Assembly (NCBI RefSeq): GCF_005233835.1
Contig: NZ_SZQA01000030.1
Location: forward strand, 1 to 64,000
DNA length: 64,000 bases
Reading direction: 5' to 3'
From: Herbidospora galbida
Lineage (GTDB): Bacteria; Actinomycetota; Actinomycetes; Streptosporangiales; Streptosporangiaceae
The position numbers were made by a program, and so were the translations under genes. A model generated the notes under the pieces. It worked only from the letters and a program-made list of their open reading frames with translations. It searched no databases and had not been told where the DNA came from. Positions within the stretch are counted from its first letter, which is position 1, and every line of letters starts with the position of its first letter. This document shows, one piece after another, positions 16,034-26,058 of this stretch.

Positions 16034-16943
16034 CACGCTCACCGAGCAGAAGCCCAAATCGGTCAAGCCGCCGAAGCAGAAGAAACCGGCGAGCCTGTGG
16101 TCGGACGCGTGGTACGACCTGCGGCGGAGCAAGGTCTTCATCATCGCCGCCGTCATGATCGCGATCCTCGTGGTCATGTCGATCATTCCGGGTCTGTTCT
16201 CTTCGGTCAACGCATTTGATCCGACCACGTGCGACCTGACCAAGGCCCGCCAGGGCGTGAGCGCGGCGCACATCTTCGGCACCGACAACCAGGGCTGCGA
16301 CACCTACTCCCGGGTCATCTACGGCGCCCGGATCTCGATCATGGTGGGCGTGTTCTCGACCGTGGTCACCACGCTCATCGGCGGTCTCCTCGGCCTGCTG
16401 GCCGGGTTCTACGGCCGGTGGACCGACACGATCCTGTCGCGCGTCGCGGAGATCTTCTTCGCGATCCCCTCGACCCTGGGCGCGCTGCTGATCCTGGCCC
16501 TCGTCGGCCGGGACAACGCGGGCATCTGGACCGTGGTGCTGGCCCTGTCGGTGCTCGCCTGGCCGATGGTGCTGCGCATCATGCGGGCGGCGGTCATGTC
16601 GGCCAAGAGCCAGGACTACGTCCTCGCGGCGAGGGCGCTGGGCGCCGGTCCCGGCCGGCTCATGGGCCGGCACATCCTGCCGAACGCCCTGGCCCCGGTG
16701 ATCGTCGTGGCGACCATGAACATGGGCGTCTTCATCGCCGCCGAGGCCGCGCTGTCGTTCCTCGGCGTCGGCATCCAGTCGCCCGACATCTCGTGGGGTC
16801 TGATGATCGCCGACGCGCGCAACCGGTTCCTCCAGGCCCCGGAGGCGCTGTTGTTCCCGGCCCTGTTCCTGAGCCTCACGGTGCTGGCGTTCGTCATGCT
16901 CGGCGACGCCGTCCGCGACGCTCTCGACCCGAAGCTTCGATAG
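16026..16943 (+). CDS. peptide ABC transporter permease (DppC-like)
   Basis: 305-residue permease with a cytoplasmic basic N-terminus (QKPKSVKPPKQKKPA), a first membrane segment near residues 40-60, and the OppC/DppC external segment carrying HIFGTDNQGCDTYSRVIYG. The transport domain has the EAA loop (LAARALGAGPGRLMGRHILPN). It pairs with the preceding permease to form the channel and overlaps it by 8 bp. Confidence 0.94.
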   Translation: MSDTLTEQKPKSVKPPKQKKPASLWSDAWYDLRRSKVFIIAAVMIAILVVMSIIPGLFSSVNAFDPTTCDLTKARQGVSAAHIFGTDNQGCDTYSRVIYGARISIMVGVFSTVVTTLIGGLLGLLAGFYGRWTDTILSRVAEIFFAIPSTLGALLILALVGRDNAGIWTVVLALSVLAWPMVLRIMRAAVMSAKSQDYVLAARALGAGPGRLMGRHILPNALAPVIVVATMNMGVFIAAEAALSFLGVGIQSPDISWGLMIADARNRFLQAPEALLFPALFLSLTVLAFVMLGDAVRDALDPKLR

Positions 16944-16955
16944 GAGGGGGCGTAC

Positions 16956-17985
16956 ATGAAGAACCCGTCCGTCGACACGCACCTGCTTCCGGCCGACAGC
17001 GGCACGATCGGCACCGAGCCGCTGCTCGCGGTCGACAACCTGCACGTGGAGTTCTCCACGCGGCAGGGCGTGGCCCGCGCGGTCAACGGCGTGTCCTACG
17101 CGCTCAACGCCGGGGAGACCCTCGCGGTGCTGGGCGAGTCGGGCTCCGGCAAGTCGGTGACGGCCCAGGCCATCATGGGCATCCTCGACATGCCGCCGGC
17201 GCGCATCCCCAAGGGTGAGATCCGCTTCCGGGGGACCGACCTCCTCCAGCTGTCGGAGGCCCAGCGCAGCCAGATCCGCGGCCAGCAGATCGCGATGATC
17301 TTCCAGGACGCCCTCTCGGCGCTCAACCCGGTGTTCACCGTGGGCTGGCAGATCGCCGAGATGTTCCGCGTCCACAAGGGCATGTCGAAGAAGGCGGCCT
17401 ACGCCAAGGCCGTCGAGCTGATGGACCGGGTCCGCATCCCGGCCGCCAAGCAGCGCGTCAACGACTACCCGCACCAGTTCTCGGGCGGCATGCGCCAGCG
17501 CATCATGATCGCGATGTCGATCGCGCTCGACCCCGAGGTGCTCATCGCCGACGAGCCCACGACCGCCCTGGACGTCACCGTGCAGGCCCAGATCATGGAG
17601 CTGCTGGCCGAACTCCAGCGCGAGAGCAACATGGGCCTGATCCTGATCACCCACGACCTCGGCGTCGTCGCCGACGTCGCGGACAAGATCGCGGTCATGT
17701 ACGGCGGCCGCATCGTCGAGAACGCCCCGGTGCACGACATCTACAGCAACGCCGCGCACCCGTACACGAAGGGCCTGCTCGAGTCGATCCCCCGGGTCGA
17801 CATGAAGGGCCAGGAGCTGTACGCCATCAAGGGCCTGCCGCCCAACCTGCTCGACATGCCGACGGGTTGTGCCTTCCACCCCCGCTGCCCGTTCCGCCAG
17901 GACAACTGCGTCACCGACGTCCCGGCGCTGCACGAGATCAGCGGTACGCGCAGCAGCGCGTGCCACTACTGGAGGGAGGTCCTCG

Positions 17986-18002
<17 letters not shown>
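16956..18002 (+). CDS. peptide ABC transporter ATP-binding protein (DppD-like)
   Basis: 348-residue ATPase with Walker A GESGSGKS, signature SGGMRQR, Walker B VLIADEPTTALD, and the oligopeptide-family C-terminal extension with three or four cysteines (GCAFHPRCPFRQDNC), which can hold an iron-sulfur cluster in DppD proteins. AGGAGG lies 8 bases before the ATG. Its 3' end overlaps the second ATPase gene by 17 bp. Confidence 0.95.
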
Positions 18003-19002
<1,000 letters not shown>

Positions 19003-19030
19003 CCCGGAGATTCTGTTACGCGGAGTAACG

Positions 19031-19067
19031 GAAAAGGCCCCCGCTGGATCCAGGCGGGGGCCTTTTC
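19031..19067. terminator. terminator of the peptide importer operon
   Basis: Perfect 14-bp stem GAAAAGGCCCCCGC / GCGGGGGCCTTTTC, 9-base loop, with A- and T-rich stem bases. It serves the importer operon and could also stop the convergent secreted-protein gene. Confidence 0.92.
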
Positions 19068-19085
19068 GCAAGTGGTGCGCGAGAA

Positions 19086-19412
19086 CTAGCGAACCGAGAC
19101 GGCGCTGACCGGCAGCAGGCCGGTGACGGTGCCGACGCCCGGGACGCCCGGGACCGAGGGCAGCTGCGGCAGCGGCAGGCCCTGGGTGGCGCCGCCGACG
19201 ACCTGGCCGACCACGCCGGGCAGGCTCTTGACCAGGCCGCAGACCGGAGCGAGCAGGGTGGCCAGCACGGGGAGGCCGGTGAGGTGCTCGGGCGACGACA
19301 CGCACTGCGTGTTGAGCAGGTTGGTGACGGGCGTGTCGGCGTGCGCCATGCTGGCGGGGGCGACGACGACGAGACCAGCGGCGGCCGAGGTGACGACGAT
19401 GCGGCGGATCAT
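19086..19412 (-). CDS. small secreted protein
   Basis: 108 residues with a Sec signal peptide (residues 1-26, ending AHA-D) and a mature part of about 80 residues rich in Leu, Pro, Val and Gly. It contains two cysteines (NTQCVSS and APVCGLV), probably disulfide-bonded outside the cell. GGGAG lies about 9 bases before the ATG at 19412. No named family recognised; the spacing of the Cys pair and the hydrophobic repeats recall small surface proteins such as chaplins without matching their domain. Confidence 0.8.
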   Translation of the reverse strand: MIRRIVVTSAAAGLVVVAPASMAHADTPVTNLLNTQCVSSPEHLTGLPVLATLLAPVCGLVKSLPGVVGQVVGGATQGLPLPQLPSVPGVPGVGTVTGLLPVSAVSVR

Positions 19413-19456
19413 ATGTGTTTCTCCCTGAGGTAAGTCCGGGCGGCTGAGCACGCGGA

Positions 19457-19486
19457 TGACTACTCTGTGTAGTCAGAGACATGTCT
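19457..19486. promoter_or_regulatory. inverted repeat upstream of the small secreted protein gene
   Basis: TGACTAC-TCTGT-GTAGTCA is a perfect 7-bp dyad (19457-19475), and directly beside it is the 10-bp palindrome AGACATGTCT (19477-19486). Both lie 45-75 bp upstream of the start at 19412, where a repressor or activator site would be expected. Confidence 0.5.
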
Positions 19487-19550
19487 ACCCGGTCTTTCGT
19501 AAGGGGAGGACCCCCCATCCGGTCAGGGAGCGGCAAGGAAGCCGCAATGG

Positions 19551-20684
19551 TCAGGCGCGAAGCGCCAGCCTCGCCACCAACGCGGCGACAAGGAGCAACA
19601 GGACAGACCAGATCAACGGCCCCGAACCGGTAGATCTGGCCGGGCCCGTGACGCTCGCCTGCCGGGGCCGCGTCGCCATCGCCGCCCGCCGGGGCGCGCC
19701 GGCCACCAGCAGCGCCCGCCGCGCGTTGGCCACCCGGTGCCCGTAGGCGTCGTCGCGCCGCCCCGCGTTCGACCAGACCGCGCCCTGCAGGATCGCCCGG
19801 CGTACGTCGGACACGCCCATGCCCGGGTGCCGGGCCTTCACGAGGGCGGCGATGCCCGCCACGAACGCGGCGGCCGAACTGGTGCCGTCGCCGACCACGT
19901 AGGAGCCGCGGGCGTCGGCGCTCACGATGCCGGTGCCGGGGGCGGTCACCGAGACGTAGCTCCGCCGGTTGGAGAACGGCGCAGGGCCGAGCCGCTGGTC
20001 GACCGCGCCGACCGCGATCACCCCCGGATAGGCGGCCGGATAGGTGGGCCGGTTGGCGCCCGCGCCGTCGTTGCCGGCCGAGGCCACCAGCACCACGCCC
20101 TTCGACAGGGCGTGGCGGACCGCCGCCGCCTCGTCGGGGCTGCCCTCATAGCTGCCGTCGGCGCCGCCGAGCGACATGCTCACCACGTCGGCGCCGTGGT
20201 CGACGGCCCAGCGGATGCCCCGGGCGACCGCGCCCCTGACCTGCCGCGCGACGCGGGGGTCGGCGCGGGCCGGGTCATGGGTCTCCAGGGTCACCCGGAT
20301 CGACAGCACCGTCGCGCGGGGGGCCACCCCGACCACCCCGAGGTCTCCGCCGGGGCCGTGGCCGCGCCCGGCGATCAGGCTGGCCATCGACGTGCCGTGA
20401 TGGGCGATGTGGGTGGTCCCGGCCCCCGTCAGGTCGGGACCCTCGACGACCGCGCCGGCCAGGTCGGGGTGGCGGGCGTCGACGCCGGTGTCGAGGACGG
20501 CCACCGTGACGCCCTCGCCCCGGCTCAGCTCCCATGCGGCCGGTACGCCCATGACCTCCAACGGCCACTGCCGCTCCCGGGCCGCCGCCCCCGGATCGTC
20601 GGCGACCGCGGGCGGCGCGACGACGAATCCGGCGAGCAGACAGACCACGGCAAGCAGCGAGAACGGCTTGGCCAGGAAGGTCAC
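19551..20684 (-). CDS. mycosin-like S8 serine protease, membrane anchored
   Basis: 377-residue subtilisin-family protease. It has a signal peptide (residues 1-28) and a short pro-region (WPLEVMGVPAAW). The catalytic Asp is in AVLDTGVD (D65), the catalytic His in HHGTSMASLIAG (H96), and the catalytic Ser in GDGTSSAAAFVAG near residue 258. A single C-terminal hydrophobic segment (IWSVLLLLVAALVARLAL) follows. This layout is that of mycosins, which work with type VII secretion, but no ESX gene is in the window. GTG start; binding site weak. Confidence 0.88.
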   Translation of the reverse strand: MTFLAKPFSLLAVVCLLAGFVVAPPAVADDPGAAARERQWPLEVMGVPAAWELSRGEGVTVAVLDTGVDARHPDLAGAVVEGPDLTGAGTTHIAHHGTSMASLIAGRGHGPGGDLGVVGVAPRATVLSIRVTLETHDPARADPRVARQVRGAVARGIRWAVDHGADVVSMSLGGADGSYEGSPDEAAAVRHALSKGVVLVASAGNDGAGANRPTYPAAYPGVIAVGAVDQRLGPAPFSNRRSYVSVTAPGTGIVSADARGSYVVGDGTSSAAAFVAGIAALVKARHPGMGVSDVRRAILQGAVWSNAGRRDDAYGHRVANARRALLVAGAPRRAAMATRPRQASVTGPARSTGSGPLIWSVLLLLVAALVARLALRA

Positions 20685-20751
20685 GGCGGCCTATTCTGGC
20701 ACGCTCACGCCCGCTGATCTGACCTTTCCGTGAACATTCAAATACAATGCG

Positions 20752-21576
20752 TTATGTCCGGGCGGGAGAAAGACGTACGTGCGCACCCGGCGGCAACCCC
20801 AGCCGCTGGGCGGCGTCGCCGGCGTTGACGGCCACGGCCACCAGACCGGCCGAGTCGGTGAAGGCCACCAGGTCTCCCGGCGGAACCGCGGCGAACGTGT
20901 CGCGGTAGGGGACGGCCAGCTGGCGGCGGCCGAGCCAGACGGCCAGGGTGTCGCCGTCGCGGACCCCCAGGAAGCCGAGGTCGGCGGCGGTGATCGAGAG
21001 CTGGACGTTGCCGTGGCGGTCGACCGAGAGCACCTCGCCCTCGCACGCGCCGTCGCGCAGCCGGGAGGTCGGCTCGGGCAGCGTCACCAGCTCGCGCGGC
21101 GGGATCGGGGTGCCGAGCCCGGCCACCTTTCGGCCCGCCACCACGTGGGCGGCGACCGGGCAGAAGATGTCACGCCCGTGGAAGGTCCGGGACACCGGCT
21201 TGAGCCAGACGTCCTCGTTGGTGAGCTCGTAGGCCCCGGTCGCGCCGCCGACGGCGTGCACCGCCCACGAGAGCACCCCGTTGTCGGGCCCCACGAACAC
21301 CCGCCCGCCCGCCTCGATCGCGACCGCCCGCCGGGTGCTCGACCCCACCGACGGGTCGACCACCGCGATGTGCACTCCACGGGGCAGGTAGGGGATCGTC
21401 TGGGCGAGGATCGCGGCCCCGCGCCGGACGTCGCCCGCGGGGACGAGATGGCCGACGTCGATGATCCGGGCCTCGGGGGCGATACCGGCGATAACGCCGT
21501 GACACGCGGCCACGAAACCGTCTTCGAGACCGTAGTCGGTCAGGAGAGTGATAACAGGCGTCACACCTGGTGACAT
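20752..21576 (-). CDS. DUF62-family SAM hydroxide adenosyltransferase
   Basis: 274-residue member of the S-adenosyl-L-methionine hydroxide adenosyltransferase (DUF62) family, which splits SAM into adenosine and methionine and is related to the fluorinase and chlorinase. Family motifs seen are TLLTDYGLEDGFVAACHG, VVDPSVGSS, FVGPDNGVLS and the C-terminal DRHGNVQLSI. The start at 21576 is fixed by GGGGAGG about 8 bases upstream. It is divergent from the DUF3263 gene with very little space between. The loop of the halide-using enzymes is not evident, so hydrolysis is the safer call. Confidence 0.88.
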   Translation of the reverse strand: MSPGVTPVITLLTDYGLEDGFVAACHGVIAGIAPEARIIDVGHLVPAGDVRRGAAILAQTIPYLPRGVHIAVVDPSVGSSTRRAVAIEAGGRVFVGPDNGVLSWAVHAVGGATGAYELTNEDVWLKPVSRTFHGRDIFCPVAAHVVAGRKVAGLGTPIPPRELVTLPEPTSRLRDGACEGEVLSVDRHGNVQLSITAADLGFLGVRDGDTLAVWLGRRQLAVPYRDTFAAVPPGDLVAFTDSAGLVAVAVNAGDAAQRLGLPPGAHVRLSPART

Positions 21577-21619
21577 TACGTTGCCTCCCCGGAAAATGGC
21601 GACAGTTAGCATTGCCCGT

Positions 21620-21859
21620 GTGGACGGTCTCTCCCCTCAAGACAGGGACATCCTCGCGTTCGAGGGCGGCTGGTGGCGTCACCCGGGCGCGAAGGAGCAG
21701 GCGATCAAAGACACCTTCGGCATGTCCACCACCCGCTACTACCAGGTGCTCGCCGGTCTGATCGACCGCCCCGAGGCGCTGGCCGCCGATCCGGCGCTGG
21801 TCAACCGCCTGCGCGAGCGCCGCGACGCCCGCCGCCGGGGACGCGGCCGGTCAGCTTGA
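21620..21859 (+). CDS. DUF3263 protein
   Basis: 79-residue actinobacterial protein of the DUF3263 family, with the conserved FEGGWWRHPGAKEQAIKDTFG and TTRYYQVLAGLIDRPEAL and a very basic tail. The middle looks like a helix-turn-helix, suggesting nucleic acid binding, but no function is established. I prefer the GTG at 21620: TAGCAT lies exactly 7 bases before it, the pattern of a leaderless promoter. An ATG at 21596 is in frame but lacks a usable binding site. Confidence 0.82.
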   Translation: MDGLSPQDRDILAFEGGWWRHPGAKEQAIKDTFGMSTTRYYQVLAGLIDRPEALAADPALVNRLRERRDARRRGRGRSA

Positions 21860-21920
21860 GTTCAGATCGCGTTAACCTGCGATTGACAGAGTGACCGTCG
21901 CACGACGAAAGGGGCGAAAC

Positions 21921-22751
21921 GTGGGGGACATGCCGGACGTCCGGACCGAAAGCGGCCGGGCCGGTCTTGAGGCGATGGTGAACGACCCGGGCGGCGCCGT
22001 CATCGGCCTCGACTTCGACGGCACCCTGTCCCCGATCGTCACCGACCCCTCCGCGGCCTGGATCCACCCCGCCGCGCCCTCGGCGCTGATCCGGCTGGCC
22101 GAGGTGGTGCGCCGCATCGCGGTCGTCACCGGCCGCCCGCCGGGCACCGCGCTCGCCCTGGGCGACACCCCCGAGGGCCCCGACCTGGTCGAGGTCCCCG
22201 GCCTGGTCATCCTGGGGCAGTACGGCATCGAGCGCTGGGAGGGCGGGGAGATCACCTCGCCGCCCCCGCCGGCCGGGCTGACGAAGATCCGCGCCGAGCT
22301 GCCCGCCCTGCTGTCGGGCCTCGAAGGCGTGACGATCGAAGACAAGGGGCGCGCGCTGGCCGTCCACACCCGGAGCTGTCCCGACCCCGACGCGGCGCTG
22401 GAGGCGCTGCGGGCGCCGCTCGTCGAGCTGGCCGCCGTCAACGGGCTGGTCGTCGAGCCCGGCCGCAAGGTGCTGGAGCTGCGCGGGCCCGGGGTCGACA
22501 AGGGCAAGGCGCTCAAGGAGCTCCTCGCCGCCGAGCGGGCCCGCTCGGTCATGTTCGTCGGCGACGATCTGGGCGACCTGGCCGCCTTCGAGGCGGTCGC
22601 CTCGGTGGACATTCCCGGCGTACGGGTCTGCTCGGGATCGGCCGAGGTCACCGCACTGGCCGAGCAGGCCGACGTCGTGGTCGACGGCCCCGACGGCGTC
22701 GTCGCGTTCCTCGAAGATCTCCTCAAGTCGATTGCAAGCCGCGAGCAGTAG
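21921..22751 (+). CDS. otsB: trehalose-6-phosphate phosphatase
   Basis: 276-residue HAD-superfamily phosphatase that removes phosphate from trehalose 6-phosphate. Motif I is GLDFDGTLSPI, motif II lies in the IAVVTGRPP region, and motif IV is FVGDDLGDLAAF. K and G residues around GVDKGKALK are typical of OtsB. The GTG at 21921 follows AAAGGGG by 6 bases. The partner synthase gene (otsA) is 1.8 kb downstream on the opposite strand. Confidence 0.93.
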   Translation: MGDMPDVRTESGRAGLEAMVNDPGGAVIGLDFDGTLSPIVTDPSAAWIHPAAPSALIRLAEVVRRIAVVTGRPPGTALALGDTPEGPDLVEVPGLVILGQYGIERWEGGEITSPPPPAGLTKIRAELPALLSGLEGVTIEDKGRALAVHTRSCPDPDAALEALRAPLVELAAVNGLVVEPGRKVLELRGPGVDKGKALKELLAAERARSVMFVGDDLGDLAAFEAVASVDIPGVRVCSGSAEVTALAEQADVVVDGPDGVVAFLEDLLKSIASREQ

Positions 22752-22761
22752 CGTCGGCGCC

Positions 22762-23358
22762 ATGATCTCCAGAACACTGGCGGCGGCCGCCGCCGGCCTG
22801 GCCCTGGCGGCACTCGTCCCCTCCCCGGCCGCCGCCGCTCCCGGCACCAAGTCGGTCCACCTGCGCAACGGCCTGACCATCAGGGTCCCGGCGACCTGGA
22901 AGGTCTACAAGGTCGCCAAGGACTACACGCGCGTGGTCACCGGCGTCTGCCCGACCGTCGGGACCCGCAACTTCGGCTACCGCGACTCCGGCTGCCGCAG
23001 CTTCTGGGTGTTCGGCCCGGCCGCGATCAGGGTCGGTCACGAGACCTTCAACCCCTACGACCCGAGCCGCCCCTACAGCCCGGCGACCGACGTCGGCCCC
23101 TGCGTCTACGACAAGAAGCTGTGGATGAGCTCGTTCAAGACCAAGCCCGTGGTCAAGGGCTACCGGCTCGTCGGCGCCGGCCACAACGCCCACTACCGCG
23201 AGTGGAAGGGCAACTGCGTGTACGGCCCGCCCAACTACGACTTCGCCGGCACCTTCACCCAGCGCGAGTGGTACCTGCCGCAGTCGAAGATCCTCATCGT
23301 CGACCAGTGGAAGACGCCGGGCCTGGCGACCATCCTCAGAAAGTCGACCTGGAACTGA
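22762..23358 (+). CDS. secreted protein of unknown function
   Basis: 198 residues with a Sec signal peptide ending at AAAAP (about residue 26). The mature domain carries five cysteines (TGVCPTVG, DSGCRSF, GPCVYDK, GNCVYG and others) and is rich in Tyr and Trp. I do not recognise the family. The start at 22762 lacks a ribosome binding site, but TAGCGT lies exactly 7 bases upstream, fitting leaderless expression. The 3' end overlaps the convergent MFS gene by 23 bp. Confidence 0.75.
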   Translation: MISRTLAAAAAGLALAALVPSPAAAAPGTKSVHLRNGLTIRVPATWKVYKVAKDYTRVVTGVCPTVGTRNFGYRDSGCRSFWVFGPAAIRVGHETFNPYDPSRPYSPATDVGPCVYDKKLWMSSFKTKPVVKGYRLVGAGHNAHYREWKGNCVYGPPNYDFAGTFTQREWYLPQSKILIVDQWKTPGLATILRKSTWN

Positions 23359-24496
23359 GCAGGCCGCCGGCCGCGAGGCCGAGCAGCGCGGGGGCCAGCA
23401 GGAACGCCGCGTGGGTGCCGAAGGCGTCGCCGAGCGCGCCGAGGACGAACGGCCCGGTGCCCGAGCCGACCCCCGCCCACACCGACGCGATCCCGCTGGC
23501 CTGGTCGGGCCGGCCGCCCGAGGTCTCGATCATCCGGGTCAGGCCCAGCGGGAACAGCATGCCGATGCCGACGCCGCTGATCGCCAGCCCGATGTAGCCG
23601 ACGGCCACGGCGGTCGTCGACCAGAAGACCGCCCAGCCGGCCAGCGTCACGGCCATGGTGCCGAGGAAGACCTGCCAGACCGGGTAGCGCAGGGTGAGCG
23701 CGGCGCCGCCGAAGCGTCCGGCGGCGATGCCGCAGAGCATGGCGGTCAGGCCGGTGGCCGCCTCGGCCAGGGTCAGGCCGGTCCGCTGGGAGAACAGCTC
23801 GGCGGCGAAGAGGTTGAAGGTGAACTCGACGGCCACGCAGCAGAGCAGCACCGCGCCGGCGAAGTGGAAGCGCCAGCCGAACGGCTGCCTCGTCCGCCGC
23901 GTCGCGTGCTCGGCCGGGATCTCGGGGAACCAGATCCGGCCCATCGCGAACGTGAGCACGGCGGTGAGCACGACCGGGATGAACATGGCCGCCCGCCAGC
24001 CCAGCACCGACTCGGCCAGCAGGCTGAACGCGTAGGTGGCCGGGATGCCCGCGAGGACGCCGACCGCGTTGGCCTCGCTGATCGACGCCGGTCCGGCCGG
24101 GCCGTGGTGGTCGCTGAGGGCGGCCATGGAGACGTACAGGGCGATGGCGGCGAAGCCGCCGGCGATCGTGTACCCGGCCAGGGTGAAGGGGAGCGTCGGG
24201 CCGAGACCCACCAGCAGCATGCCCGCGTTCATGCCGCCGATCCCGATCCAGACGGCGGCGCGGCGGCCGTGGCGGCGGGTCAGCCAGGGCAGCGACAGGC
24301 CCGTCGCGATGCTGCCGACGGCCATGCCGGTGCCGTGCAGCCCGGCGACCGCCTGGGTGACGCCGAGTTCGGCGCGCAGGGTGGGGAGCGCCGACGACAG
24401 GCCGTAGAGGTACGTGGAGAACGTCGCCAGCATCAGATAGACGAACCAGGTGGGCCGGTCCCTCGTGAACGTGATCGCAGGCGTGGACACCGGCAT
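23336..24496 (-). CDS. MFS transporter
   Basis: 386-residue major facilitator with about twelve hydrophobic segments and the loop 2-3 signature as GLSLPWLTRRHGRRAAV. The arrangement resembles drug or metabolite efflux proteins, but no substrate can be assigned. The ATG follows GGGGGAA closely. A short AT-rich inverted repeat lies just upstream, suggesting local control. Confidence 0.87.
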   Translation of the reverse strand: MPVSTPAITFTRDRPTWFVYLMLATFSTYLYGLSSALPTLRAELGVTQAVAGLHGTGMAVGSIATGLSLPWLTRRHGRRAAVWIGIGGMNAGMLLVGLGPTLPFTLAGYTIAGGFAAIALYVSMAALSDHHGPAGPASISEANAVGVLAGIPATYAFSLLAESVLGWRAAMFIPVVLTAVLTFAMGRIWFPEIPAEHATRRTRQPFGWRFHFAGAVLLCCVAVEFTFNLFAAELFSQRTGLTLAEAATGLTAMLCGIAAGRFGGAALTLRYPVWQVFLGTMAVTLAGWAVFWSTTAVAVGYIGLAISGVGIGMLFPLGLTRMIETSGGRPDQASGIASVWAGVGSGTGPFVLGALGDAFGTHAAFLLAPALLGLAAGGLLSSRSTF

Positions 24497-24500
24497 TTCC

Positions 24501-24523
24501 CCCGATATAGATCGTTATATGGG
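24501..24523. promoter_or_regulatory. candidate operator upstream of the MFS gene
   Basis: ATATA-GATCGT-TATAT with flanking CCC and GGG blocks (one mismatch in the arms) lies in the 41 bp between the MFS start and the otsA stop. The AT-rich arms stand out against the surrounding sequence. Confidence 0.4.
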
Positions 24524-24537
24524 GAAACCGTACAACG

Positions 24538-25962
24538 TCACGTGAGGGCGGCCAACTGGTCGGCGAACCACATCTCCGGGGGCATCGCGGTGGCCGCCCG
24601 GCGCAGGCGCGTGCACCGTTCGGCCCGTTCCTTGTCGGGCATGACCAGGCCCTCGTGCAGGGCGGCGGCGGTGCCCGAGACGTCGTAGGGGTTGACCAGG
24701 AGCGAGTCGGCGCCGAGTTCGGCCGCCGCGCCCGCCTCGCGCGAGAGCACCAGCACGCAGCGCGGCGACAGGATCGGCCCCTCTTTGGCGACCAGGTTCA
24801 TGCCGTCGCGGATCGGGTTGACCAGCAGCACGTCGGCCATCCGGTAGGCGGCCAGCGAGCGCGGATAGTCGTCTTGCATGTTGAGGATCAGCGGGTCCCA
24901 GTCGTCGGTGGCGTACTCGTCTTCGATCTCCTTGGCGCAGCGCTGCACGGCCGCGGTGTATTCGCGGTATTCGGGCAGGTCGTGGCGCGAGGGGTAGGCG
25001 AAGGCCAGGTGGACGACCTTGCCGTGCCACTCGGGATGCTCGGCCAGGAACTCGCGGTAGGCGAGCATGCCGCGGACGATGTTCTTGGACAGTTCGGTGC
25101 GGTCGATGCGCACGATCAGCCGCCGGTCGCCCACCTGCTCCTTTATCGCCAGCATGTGCGACTCGACGTCGGGCTCGAAGGCGCGGGCCACCAGCGCGTC
25201 GCCGTCGACGCCCAGGGCGTGCACCCCGATCCGGGTGAGGCGGCCCTCGAACTCCACCGTCTTCGCCGCGCGGTCGACCCGGGCGTCGAGCACCGCCTCG
25301 CAGCAGTCCATGAACGCCGCCGCCCACCGGTCGGTCAGGAAGCCGGCGTGGTCGGCGCCCAGCACGCCCTGGAGGATCTCGGCCGCGATGCCGTCGGGCA
25401 GCAGCGAGAAGTACTCGGGCGGCGCCCACGGCGTGTGGGAGAAGTGGGCCACCCGCAGGTCGGGCCGGTCGACGCGGAGCATCGCCGGGGCCAGGGTCAG
25501 GTGGTAGTCCTGGATCATCACCTTCGCGCCGTGGGCCGCCTCTTCGGCCAGGGCCAGCGCGAACGCGCCGTTGTACTCGCGGTAGGACTCCCACTCGCGG
25601 TGGAACCGGGTGTCGAAGGTGGGCGCGAACGGGGTGTTGTAGAGCAGGTGGCTGACGAACCACAGGGTGGAGTTGGCGACCGCGTTGTAGGCCCGGTGGA
25701 AGACGGCGGGGGCGATGTCGAGCATGCGCACCGGCCCGGTGTCGTAGCCCGCGCGGTCGATGCGGCCCTCGGGGGCGAGCCGGACCGCGCTGCGGTCACC
25801 GTCGGAGAGCGCGGCGCAGATCCACAGGTGGTCGTCGCCCCGGGCCACTTCGGACAGCCCGGAGACCAGCCCGCCGCCGCCTCTCCGCATCGTCAGCGCG
25901 CCGTCATCCGAGAGGATGAACGAGACGGGCCCGCGATTGGAGGCGATCAGCGTTGAACTCAC
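24538..25962 (-). CDS. otsA: trehalose-6-phosphate synthase
   Basis: 474-residue GT20 glycosyltransferase that joins UDP- or GDP-glucose to glucose 6-phosphate. Seen: SNRGPVSF at the N-terminus, RGGGGLVSGL (glucose-phosphate binding), IQDYHLTLAP, HTPWAPPEYF, RIDRTELSKNI and the C-terminal VLVLSREAGAAAEL region. GTG at 25962 chosen; GTG at 25971 is possible. The phosphatase otsB is nearby but not in the same operon. Confidence 0.93.
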   Translation of the reverse strand: MSSTLIASNRGPVSFILSDDGALTMRRGGGGLVSGLSEVARGDDHLWICAALSDGDRSAVRLAPEGRIDRAGYDTGPVRMLDIAPAVFHRAYNAVANSTLWFVSHLLYNTPFAPTFDTRFHREWESYREYNGAFALALAEEAAHGAKVMIQDYHLTLAPAMLRVDRPDLRVAHFSHTPWAPPEYFSLLPDGIAAEILQGVLGADHAGFLTDRWAAAFMDCCEAVLDARVDRAAKTVEFEGRLTRIGVHALGVDGDALVARAFEPDVESHMLAIKEQVGDRRLIVRIDRTELSKNIVRGMLAYREFLAEHPEWHGKVVHLAFAYPSRHDLPEYREYTAAVQRCAKEIEDEYATDDWDPLILNMQDDYPRSLAAYRMADVLLVNPIRDGMNLVAKEGPILSPRCVLVLSREAGAAAELGADSLLVNPYDVSGTAAALHEGLVMPDKERAERCTRLRRAATAMPPEMWFADQLAALT

Positions 25963-26058
25963 GGTGGGCACACCCCAGATGGCCGGAGGACTAAGAAAAG
26001 ATGTCGTCGGCAATAGGATGTCAGGAAACCCCCGGCCGCCGAAGAATCGGGGCAGTCA

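Noticed and set aside
20752-21576. Fluorinase or chlorinase for halogenated natural products
   Set aside because: General DUF62 motifs only; no visible halide-pocket loop and no biosynthetic genes around.
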